A DNA stretch of 28,525 nt. Origin: TC-15 sp034437275 (lineage in GTDB: Bacteria > Chloroflexota > Anaerolineae > Aggregatilineales > Aggregatilineaceae). Below, one piece after another: positions 22,026 to 28,525 of the stretch. The DNA lies in contig DAOTUD010000029.1 in assembly GCA_034437275.1 (NCBI GenBank), positions 1 through 28,525 on the forward strand, given 5' to 3'. The position numbers and the translations under genes are program-made. Numbering within the stretch: the first letter of the stretch is position 1; each line of letters begins with the position of its first letter. The notes beneath the pieces are model-generated. The model saw only the letters and a list, made by a program, of their open reading frames with translations. It was not told the DNA's origin and made no database searches.

Positions 22026-24296
22026 TCACGGCGCGACCGGCAGCAGCGCGCAGTCGCCGCTGGCGGTGACGACGTCGGAGCGCACCCATGCGCCCGCATC
22101 GGCCACATGCCACCACACGTACCCGGCGGCGCCGGTCGCTTGCTGATCGGCAGCCGCCGCCATCCCGGCAGCCAGCACCCCGGCGACCTCGAACTCGGTG
22201 CCCGGCCCGCTGCGCAGGTTGACGTTGTTCGCCGCGCTGACGGTGCAGCTCACGGCGGGCGCAGCGGTATCCGGCGGGTCGTCCGTGCCGGGCGCGTCGC
22301 CCGTGTTGCCGGCGTCGTCCACTGCGGACGGGTCCAGCGGCGGCGCATCGCCATCAGCGGGCGCGGCATCCAGGTTCAGCAGCGCCGGGTCGGTCGGCAA
22401 GCCCCACACCAGGATCGTGCCGTCCCAACTGCCTGTCAGCAGCATGTTTTCCCCCGGGAAGAAAGCCACCCCGCCCAGCTTATCGGGATGATTGTCAATC
22501 GTGCGCAGCAGGTCGCCGCTGGTGGCGTCCCACATGCGCAGCGTCGTGTCGCCGGAGCCGGACACCAGCCCCGAGCCGTCATCGTTGAACGCCAGCGCGC
22601 CGACATAGTGCGTGTGCCCGTCCAGCGCCAGCAGCAGCTCGCCGGATGCCACGTCCCAGACCTTCACCGCCCCGTCCCAACTGCCGGACGCGATGCGGTC
22701 ACCCTGCGGCGTGTAGGCCAGCGCCCAGATTTGCTCGGCGTGCCCTTGCAGCGTCGCCGCTTCGGCCCCGGCGGCCACATCCCACAACGTGACCGCGCTG
22801 CCGTCGGCATAGGCCAGCTGCGACCCGTCCGGGCTGAAGGCCATCGCCCACACCGGGCCGCCCGCCGGCAGTGTGGCGATCTCGTCGCCCAGCGCCGTGC
22901 CGCTAAGCTGCAACACGTGGACCTGCCCGCCGCTGGTGCCCGTTGCCAGCACATCGCCCGCCGGGTTGATGCGCACGCTCACCAGCCGGTCGCCAAACAT
23001 GCGCTCGTCGAGCAGCGCGCCGCTGGTGATGTCCCACAACCGCAGCCCGCCATCGTCACTGGCAGTCGCCAGCACGCCCTGGAGCGCCTGCGCCGGGCGG
23101 ATGTGCAGGCCGCCGCCAGGGATGGCCGCCCCCGACGAGTACCCGGTCAGGCTGACCGCCATGTCCTCGACATAGGACCCGGCATCAATCGAAACCAGTG
23201 GCTCCGGCTGGCCCTGCGGTACCTTCCCGGAAAACAGTTCGCCCTCTTTGGCGCGCGCCATGTCGCGGATGCTGCCGGCGCTGAACAACGATGCCTGGCT
23301 CTCATTGCTGATCCCAACCAGCCCCAGGAACATCGACCCCTGCGGATAGGGCCAGAAGAAGACTTTGTACAGCGCCGCCAGACGCGAGTCCATCGCCATC
23401 AAGACCATGTATTTGTCCAGCCATTTCCCCGGCTCGGCGAATTTGGGATCGGTCCCGTATTTCACCTCGTCCCCGTCAGGATAGCCGTCGCCGTCGGAGT
23501 CCGGGTTGAGGGGATCGGTGCCCAGTTCGGCCTCCTCACCATCCGACAGCCCGTCGCCGTCGCTGTCGGCCTCGTTCGGGTCGGTGCCGGCGTCAAGTTC
23601 CGCCGCATCAGATATGCCGTCACCGTCCGAATCGACAGCGGCGAAGTCGTCCGGCACGTTGGGATCGAAACCGGTTTCCAGTTCCAGTTTATCGTTCACC
23701 CCGTCACCGTCGCTGTCGGCGGACAGCGGATTGGTACCGGCCTGGCCTTCCTGGAAGTCGGTCAACCCGTCGCCGTCGCTGTCTTTTACGTTCGGGTTCG
23801 TCCCGGCCTCGAATTCCTGGGCGTCGGTCAGGCCATCGCGGTCCGAGTCAGGATCAAGAACGTCGCTGCCTTGTGCGGCTTCGTCCTGGTTATTCAGGCC
23901 ATCCCCATCCCAATCATCCTGGCCATCTGGCACGCCGTTGTCGTCCGTATCCGGGTTCATATACGCGGTCGTCGAGACATACTCAAATTCGTAGCCGTCC
24001 GGCAAACCGTCGCCGTCGGTATCTTCATCCGCATCGGCAATGCCGTCACCGTCCGAATCGGCCTGGTTAGGGTCGGTTTCCAGGAACCACTCGTACAGGT
24101 CATTCAATCCGTCTCCATCACTGTCCGGATTGTTGGGATCGGAGCCGAATTTCACTTCCTCCGCATCGGTCAGGCCGTCGCGGTCGGAGTCTTTATCATC
24201 ATCGCCGTCCTGGGCGAGCACGGGCAGCGCGCCACCCAGCAGCAGCACACCAACGAGCAGCAGCACCAGCAGGGTACGCAGGGTTTCACGTTTCAC
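22026..24296 (-). CDS. Secreted multi-domain protein: TSP3 calcium repeats, WD40 repeats and SH3b
   Basis: 756 residues. A signal peptide (about 1-28) ends LPVLA-QD. Residues 30-284 hold about twelve thrombospondin type-3-like repeats (DSDGDGLxD core), expected to bind Ca2+. A linker follows (290-400), then six WD40-like repeats (about 405-632: GGLRLWDI, SAVTLWDV, GAVKVWDV, TTLRMWDA and others). An Asp/Pro-rich spacer leads to a C-terminal SH3b domain (about 685-750, NNVNLRSGPGTEFEV). GTG 24296 has GAGGAGG 7 nt upstream. The protein is probably a surface adhesin or scaffold; no catalytic motif is seen. A closely similar SH3b occurs in the divergent gene. Confidence 0.88.
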   Translation of the reverse strand: MKRETLRTLLVLLLVGVLLLGGALPVLAQDGDDDKDSDRDGLTDAEEVKFGSDPNNPDSDGDGLNDLYEWFLETDPNQADSDGDGIADADEDTDGDGLPDGYEFEYVSTTAYMNPDTDDNGVPDGQDDWDGDGLNNQDEAAQGSDVLDPDSDRDGLTDAQEFEAGTNPNVKDSDGDGLTDFQEGQAGTNPLSADSDGDGVNDKLELETGFDPNVPDDFAAVDSDGDGISDAAELDAGTDPNEADSDGDGLSDGEEAELGTDPLNPDSDGDGYPDGDEVKYGTDPKFAEPGKWLDKYMVLMAMDSRLAALYKVFFWPYPQGSMFLGLVGISNESQASLFSAGSIRDMARAKEGELFSGKVPQGQPEPLVSIDAGSYVEDMAVSLTGYSSGAAIPGGGLHIRPAQALQGVLATASDDGGLRLWDITSGALLDERMFGDRLVSVRINPAGDVLATGTSGGQVHVLQLSGTALGDEIATLPAGGPVWAMAFSPDGSQLAYADGSAVTLWDVAAGAEAATLQGHAEQIWALAYTPQGDRIASGSWDGAVKVWDVASGELLLALDGHTHYVGALAFNDDGSGLVSGSGDTTLRMWDATSGDLLRTIDNHPDKLGGVAFFPGENMLLTGSWDGTILVWGLPTDPALLNLDAAPADGDAPPLDPSAVDDAGNTGDAPGTDDPPDTAAPAVSCTVSAANNVNLRSGPGTEFEVAGVLAAGMAAAADQQATGAAGYVWWHVADAGAWVRSDVVTASGDCALLPVAP

Positions 24297-24396
24297 AGGA
24301 CATCCTCCTCAATATGTGGTTTTCGTGGGGTGCAAGCAAGCGGCACGTCCCTGGGCAGCGATCCACGCCCGGCGACGCCTGGGAAATCATATAGGC

Positions 24397-24425
24397 ATTT
24401 TATGGTAAGGACGAAATTGAAACAA
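24397..24425 (-). promoter_or_regulatory. Promoter for the TSP3-WD40-SH3b gene
   Basis: The minus strand reads TTGTTT (24425-24420), a 17-bp spacer and TAAAAT (24402-24397). It lies about 100 nt upstream of the GTG start. No clear promoter could be picked on the plus strand for the divergent lyase in 24297-24585. Confidence 0.55.
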
Positions 24426-24585
24426 GTAGGCCCGATACAAACGGGTTCCAAACACCAGTCCATCTTGTGAAAACCAAAAAAATCACATGGAATTTAGCAT
24501 AGGCTTTAATAGAAAACGAAAATCACATACACAGCGTGGCAGCGTCCACTTAGCCGGGGAAGACCGGGGCAAAGGGCAAGCGGTG

Positions 24586-27165
24586 ATGACGAGCAACAGC
24601 ACGCGAGGATATGGGAAGCAGTATATTGGATTGCTGGCTGCTGCGCTGGTGATGGTTGCCGGGCTAGCGCTGGCTGCGGCACCGGCCCGCAGCGCCACCA
24701 CGCCCGCCCCGATGGGCCACCCGCGCCTGTTTTTCAACGCCGCCGATCTGCCGGCGCTGCGTGCCCAGGCCGCCTCCTCGCACGCCGACATCTGGCAGCC
24801 GATCAAGGCCTACGTCGATACGCTGCGCGGCAGCGCCCCCCCCACCCACCCCCCAGACGATGCCTATGAAGGGTTCTTTGCCGGCTACGGCGAGCAGCTC
24901 ATCCCGCTGAGCTTCGTGTGCGCGCTCACCGAAGACGAAGACTACTGCGCCCTGGCGCGCACGTATCTGCGGACGCTGGCCGGGTGGCCGCTGTGGAGTG
25001 CGGACGGCGAGGTGGGGCTGGGCCATGCGCACCTGCTGGTGGGGATGGCGCTGGGCTATGACTGGCTGTACCCGCTGCTCCCCCCGGAGGAACGCGACCT
25101 GTTGCAGCAAGCCATCGCCACCCAGGCGCAGCGTACGTACAACGCCAGCGCCGGCGGGTACGATTACGAATTCAACAACTTCTGGATCAAGTCCTACATG
25201 CAGAATTACTATTGGATCACGAACAGCGCCCTGGGGATCGCAGGACTGGCCCTGCTGGGCGAAGACGTGACCCGGGATTGCCGGGTGAACGCCAGCTATA
25301 ACGTCAATCTGCGCGCCGGGCCGGGCACCAACTACGATATCGTCGGCACGCTCGCCGGGGGAAATCAGGCGCAGGTCGCCGATCAAATCGAAGGCACCGA
25401 CGGGTATCGCTGGTGGCAGCTCGTCGACGGCAGTTGGGTGCGCTCCGACGTGGTGACGGCAGCGGCAGGCTGTGACATGCTCGACCTGCAGCTCGACGCG
25501 CAGACCTGGGTCGACCAGGCGCGCGCGCGGATCGCCATCGGGCGCGACATCTTGAACAGCATCGGTGACGGTAGCTGGCACGAAAGCATGTACTATGGCA
25601 ACTACATCCTGACCATGACGCTGCCCTTCTGGATCAACTTGCGGGCGCTGCAGGGCGTCGACATCATCCCGCATCACTACCTGCAAAACTACACCGCCTG
25701 GCAACTCTACAATCACATCCCCAACAGCACCGAGTTTCTACTCTCCTATGGCGATTTTGACTGGACGTGGCGCAACTCGCACCGGCCCCAGAACATCCTG
25801 CGCTTTATCGCCAGCGAATATGATGATGGCTATGCGGAGTGGAAGGCCCAGCAGTTTATCGCCGCCGACCCGCGCAGCGTCGAAATCTGGTCCGCGCCCT
25901 GGTACGTGCTCGAGTTCCTGTACTACAACCCGGACATCCCGCCGCGCACCCCGGATGATCTGCCCCTCGCGCGCGTGTTTCCCGATATCGAGGGCGTGAT
26001 CTGGCGCTCCGGGTGGCAGGATGATGCCGTCCTGTTCGGGCTGAAATCCAGCGCGCCGGGCGGGCGCTTCGCCTTCGACACCTTCACCCAGGGCCTCTAC
26101 CCCTGGGAAGCGCCCTGCGTCGAGTCGGGGTGCGCGCTGGCGACCGGGCACGATCACCAGGACGCCACCAGCTTTACGCTCTACGGCGGGGGGGCGTGGC
26201 TCGCCCCGGAAAACGTCGGTGTCGAAGTGAGCAGCACCGCACAGCACAACGCGATCCTGATCGACGGGGAGGGGCAGTACCGCGTGCCGGATGACCGCTT
26301 CGGGGCCTACCCGTCCGACTTCGTTGGGCGCGACGCGCGCCTGACCGCCACCGCCAGCAGCGCCGGCTTCAACTACCTGGCCGCCGACGCGACGCCGTGC
26401 TATACCATCGCCGGGCTGCAAGCCGTCACGCGGCAGGTGGTGTACGTGCGCCCGGACTACTTCGTGATGCTGGATAACCTGGCCGCCGACGCCCCGCACC
26501 GCTACGAGTGGGGGCTGCACGTCACACACGGCGTCACCGTCGAGGGGAACTGGCTGCGCGGGCAAGCCGCCGAGGGGCAGCTCCTCGGGGTGAACGTGGT
26601 CGCGCCGCAGCCGTTCGAGGTGAGCACCGGCGACGATGGCTACCCCTTCGTCCGCACCGCACCGCAAGACCCGGCCACATCCACGCGCATGATCCACCTG
26701 CTCTACCCGACCGACACCGCGCGCTGGGCGCAGAAACCGGCGGTGTCCTTGCTGGCGGACAGCGGACAGGCCGCCGGCGTGCGGGTGCAGCGCGCAGGCG
26801 GCGAGCGTGAGGACGTCCTGCTGCGCTATGCGGCAGAAAACGCAGCCGTGACGGTCGGGCCATACGAATACGATGGGCAGGTCGCCGTGATTGGCAGCCA
26901 CAGCGACGGCAGCCTGGACCGGCTGTTCGTCTACGGCGGCACGTTCCTGGCAGCGGACGGCGTGCCGCTGGTCGACGGGCTGACCGCGACGGAGCCGTTC
27001 GAGGTCCGTTACGCGGCGGACAGCGTCCACGTCACCGGCAGCAGCCTCCACCCCGTCACGCTCTACGCGCCCGGCGTCGAGCAGTTGACCGTCAATGGCA
27101 GCGATTGGCCCTTCGAGCGCATGGGCGACACCATCATGTTTTCCCCTGGCGGCCCGACGGACTGA
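24586..27165 (+). CDS. Secreted heparinase II/III-like polysaccharide lyase interrupted by an SH3b domain
   Basis: 859 residues from ATG 24586 (GTG 24583 is adjacent; an upstream ATG at 24487 would add a 33-residue stretch before the signal peptide). A signal peptide (about 1-36) ends ALAAAPARSA. The alpha-toroid starts with HPRLFFNAADLPALRAQA, then GHAHLLVGMALGYDWLYPLL and FNNFWIKSYMQNYYW (about 196-209). An SH3b domain is inserted at about 231-297 (VNASYNVNLRAGPGTNYDIV to WVRSDVVTAA). The toroid resumes (SWHESMYYGNYILTM). The C-terminal beta-sandwich has GHDHQDATSFTLYGG (about 521-535) and QHNAILIDGEGQY, motifs of heparinase II/III. The likely role is lysis of an acidic polysaccharide outside the cell; the substrate is unknown. 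Confidence 0.85.
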   Translation: MTSNSTRGYGKQYIGLLAAALVMVAGLALAAAPARSATTPAPMGHPRLFFNAADLPALRAQAASSHADIWQPIKAYVDTLRGSAPPTHPPDDAYEGFFAGYGEQLIPLSFVCALTEDEDYCALARTYLRTLAGWPLWSADGEVGLGHAHLLVGMALGYDWLYPLLPPEERDLLQQAIATQAQRTYNASAGGYDYEFNNFWIKSYMQNYYWITNSALGIAGLALLGEDVTRDCRVNASYNVNLRAGPGTNYDIVGTLAGGNQAQVADQIEGTDGYRWWQLVDGSWVRSDVVTAAAGCDMLDLQLDAQTWVDQARARIAIGRDILNSIGDGSWHESMYYGNYILTMTLPFWINLRALQGVDIIPHHYLQNYTAWQLYNHIPNSTEFLLSYGDFDWTWRNSHRPQNILRFIASEYDDGYAEWKAQQFIAADPRSVEIWSAPWYVLEFLYYNPDIPPRTPDDLPLARVFPDIEGVIWRSGWQDDAVLFGLKSSAPGGRFAFDTFTQGLYPWEAPCVESGCALATGHDHQDATSFTLYGGGAWLAPENVGVEVSSTAQHNAILIDGEGQYRVPDDRFGAYPSDFVGRDARLTATASSAGFNYLAADATPCYTIAGLQAVTRQVVYVRPDYFVMLDNLAADAPHRYEWGLHVTHGVTVEGNWLRGQAAEGQLLGVNVVAPQPFEVSTGDDGYPFVRTAPQDPATSTRMIHLLYPTDTARWAQKPAVSLLADSGQAAGVRVQRAGGEREDVLLRYAAENAAVTVGPYEYDGQVAVIGSHSDGSLDRLFVYGGTFLAADGVPLVDGLTATEPFEVRYAADSVHVTGSSLHPVTLYAPGVEQLTVNGSDWPFERMGDTIMFSPGGPTD

Positions 27166-27498
27166 GAAAATTTTTTATTGGTTTTTTAGTTCTTCCGGCC
27201 CTATTTTGTGGTATGATGATGTTGAGTAATAAATGAAAACATATATAAATGAATGTTAAAAGAATCGTACTAATAGTCAAAATGAACGCTGTAATCGGAT
27301 TTACATTAAAACCATGAACGCACTCACTGGTAGGGTCCGGGAAAAACTGAACACCATGCATTAGTGCAGCCTCACCGCTATCCTCACCTTTCTTCCCGAC
27401 ACTTCTCGTCTCCCCCCTACATCAACGATCGCATTTTTCCATTGCTCACACCTGGTGACAAAACATTTCCAGCCAGCCTGGAAAAGGTGAGATCGAAA
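27166..27498 (+). other. AT-rich leader region before the sugar transferase
   Basis: Between the lyase stop and the sugar-transferase start the DNA is much richer in A+T than its neighbours, especially 27166-27360. It includes an extended -10 promoter at 27209-27217. No gene is supported here; a 75-codon minus frame at 27134-27361 looks like a by-product of AT-richness. Confidence 0.6.
27209..27217 (+). promoter_or_regulatory. Extended -10 promoter before the polysaccharide genes
   Basis: TG-G-TATGAT at 27209-27217 forms an extended -10 in the AT-rich region. The -35 is weak. It would leave a leader of about 275 nt before the sugar-transferase ATG. Confidence 0.45.
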
Positions 27499-28215
27499 AT
27501 GGGCGAAATCGTCGTACCCCAAAGGGTACACATACACAAACCACTCTATTTTGCGTGTAAGCGCAGCCTGGATGTGGTGATCGCCGGTGGGCTGCTGCTG
27601 TTCTTCGCGCCGCTGCTGCTGGTGATCGCGATCCTGATCAAGCTCGATTCACGGGGGCCGGTCATCTTCGCCCAGAAACGTGTCGGGCTGCGCTGCACCA
27701 TGAAGAACGGACGTCGCTGCTGGGAGATCGGGACCTTCACGTTTTACAAGTTCCGCACCATGCAGCACCGCGCCGATCCGGACCTGCACCGCGCGTTCGT
27801 CGAGGCGTTCATCAACAACGACACCGAACGCATGGCCGAGATGAACGGCGACGATCCCCAGGCGCGTAAGCTGGTGACCGACCCACGCATCACGCGGGTG
27901 GGACGGCTGCTGCGCTGCTCCAGCCTGGACGAACTGCCGCAGTTGTGGAACGTGCTGTGCGGCGACATGAGCCTGGTGGGGCCGCGCCCACCAATCCCCT
28001 ACGAAGTCGATATGTACCAAAACTGGCACCGCCAGCGGCTGGCCACCATGCCGGGCATCACCGGCATGTGGCAGATCTCGGCGCGCAGTTCGGCGGACTT
28101 CGACGAGATGGTGCGCCTCGACATCTGGTACATCGATCACCAGTCGCTGTGGCTCGACCTGAAAATTTTGTTCAAGACACCGTTTGTCATCTTGAAGGGA
28201 AAGGGTGCTCGCTAG
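27499..28215 (+). CDS. Undecaprenyl-phosphate glycosyl-1-phosphate transferase (bacterial sugar transferase)
   Basis: A 238-residue protein of the polyprenyl glycosylphosphotransferase family; it begins surface-polysaccharide synthesis by moving a sugar phosphate onto undecaprenyl phosphate. A single re-entrant membrane helix (CKRSLDVVIAGGLLLFFAPL) precedes the catalytic domain. Signatures are GPVIFAQKRVG, FYKFRTM, DPRITRVGRLLR, LDELPQLWNVL, GDMSLVGPRPPIPYE and PGITGMWQISAR. It lacks the N-terminal multi-helix part of WcaJ-type proteins, so it is the small (PglC/WecP-like) form. ATG 27499 is preferred with AAAGGTGA upstream. Translation from an upstream GTG at 27364 would add 45 unlike residues. 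It is followed by a Gfo/Idh gene, consistent with an exopolysaccharide locus. Confidence 0.93.
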   Translation: MGEIVVPQRVHIHKPLYFACKRSLDVVIAGGLLLFFAPLLLVIAILIKLDSRGPVIFAQKRVGLRCTMKNGRRCWEIGTFTFYKFRTMQHRADPDLHRAFVEAFINNDTERMAEMNGDDPQARKLVTDPRITRVGRLLRCSSLDELPQLWNVLCGDMSLVGPRPPIPYEVDMYQNWHRQRLATMPGITGMWQISARSSADFDEMVRLDIWYIDHQSLWLDLKILFKTPFVILKGKGAR

Positions 28216-28247
28216 CGGTCAATTTATTTTAATGAGGGATTGAAACA

Positions 28248-28406
28248 ATGAATACCAGTCGCATTGCAGTAATCGGCTGCGGGTACTGGGGGCCGAATTT
28301 GATCCGGAATTTCGTCGAAATTCCAACCGCGAACGTGGTCGCTGTCGCCGACCTCCAGGCCAAACGCCTCGACTATATCCAATCACGTTACCCGCAACCG
28401 ACATTC
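28248..28406 (+). pseudogene. Gfo/Idh/MocA family oxidoreductase, 5' part only, apparently interrupted
   Basis: From ATG 28248 (GAGGGA upstream) it reads MNTSRIAVIGCGYWGPNLIRN, a NAD(P)-binding Rossmann N-terminus with GCGYWG. It then reads VVAVADLQAKRLDYIQSRYP, the family's second strand with the acidic D. Resemblance to the family stops after about residue 53 (near 28406), where the sequence turns into G-rich and unrelated DNA. This is consistent with a mobile-element insertion. The open frame runs on to 28463 but the extra residues are not family-like. Genes of this type often make UDP-sugar ketone or amino-sugar precursors for O-antigen or capsule. Confidence 0.75.
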
Positions 28407-28525
28407 AGAGGGGGGTCTCCTCAAAAGTGTAGAATTTCAAGATTGGCTCGCCGAGCAAGGTAGCGATCTGCAAATGAACAGCTTGCACATTGGTGACTAA
28501 CCGTTGTCGCCGTTGGCCCAGCCAG
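28405..28525 (-). mobile_element. Possible insertion sequence end with transposase C-terminus (partial)
   Basis: On the minus strand an open frame enters from the right edge and ends with TGA at 28407-28405. It reads TNVQAVHLQIATLLGEP, then ILKFYTFEETPL and stop. It terminates exactly where the Gfo/Idh gene loses similarity. The adjacent sequence has a GGGGGG run followed by TCTCCTCAAAAG, which could be the element's terminal repeat. I cannot name the IS family, because most of the element lies outside the window. The frame is short (about 38 codons), so the transposase call is tentative. Confidence 0.45.

Noticed and set aside
21669..24470. A 933-codon plus-strand frame
   Set aside because: It runs antisense to the TSP3-WD40-SH3b gene. 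Its long Arg/Val/Gly-rich translation is a by-product of GC-rich repetitive codons, and it has no ribosome site or family pattern.
1..28525. CRISPR arrays or phage genes
   Set aside because: No regularly spaced direct repeats of 24-40 bp and no phage structural or integrase genes were found.

Overview
The window is about 28.5 kb of GC-rich bacterial DNA. I infer a member of the Chloroflexota, probably class Anaerolineae or a relative. The reasons are the mix of dnaX-ybaB-recR, LysM plus lamin-tail (LTD) surface proteins, SHOCT-like proteins, a large thrombospondin-type-3/WD40/SH3b protein and short GC-rich palindromic repeats. No rRNA or other marker is present to prove the phylum.

Layout. 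Positions 1-325 hold a promoter and terminator pair on the minus strand that would make a transcript of about 150 nt with a tiny ORF. Positions 326-3558 (minus) are a recombination and replication operon: dnaX, ybaB, a membrane-anchored unknown, recR. tatA is divergent at 3697. At 4001-6156 two paralogous LysM-LTD proteins face away from each other. A SHOCT-like membrane gene with an apparent frameshift follows (6234-6709). Next is a run of phosphoester hydrolases: EEP family, metallophosphoesterase, GDPD, and a YacP-like NYN nuclease (6797-10130). Positions 10187-10607 hold a candidate structured RNA with its own terminator, then tRNA-Pro(TGG) and a second terminator. An ArsB/NhaD-type transporter and a CBS-pair protein (minus strand) lie at 10774-12546. 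A decayed restriction-endonuclease fragment lies at 12681-12973.

The centrepiece is 13405-20243, a nine-gene operon in the order atpD-C-Q-R-B-E-F-A-G. This is the signature of the N-type (Na+-translocating) F-ATPase. It has atpQ and atpR, no separate delta gene, a long AtpF whose C-terminus looks like delta, and a c subunit with a Na+-type ES..IY site plus a second carboxylate. A palindromic repeat element sits inside the operon between atpB and atpE. The neighbouring NhaD-type carrier suggests a sodium-handling neighbourhood, which is inference.

To the right are a small unknown, possibly STAS-like, protein (20317-20706, minus) and a convincing NphB/CloQ-type ABBA aromatic prenyltransferase (20819-21727). 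Then come a secreted TSP3-WD40-SH3b protein (22026-24296, minus) and a divergent heparinase II/III-like polysaccharide lyase whose catalytic region is split by an SH3b domain of the same type (24586-27165). The window ends in a surface-polysaccharide locus: an undecaprenyl-phosphate sugar-phosphate transferase, then a Gfo/Idh/MocA oxidoreductase that breaks off after about 53 codons, apparently through insertion of a mobile element whose putative transposase C-terminus reads back from the window edge.

The most notable items are the N-ATPase operon, the bacterial ABBA prenyltransferase, the SH3b-split lyase and two unassigned candidate small RNAs.
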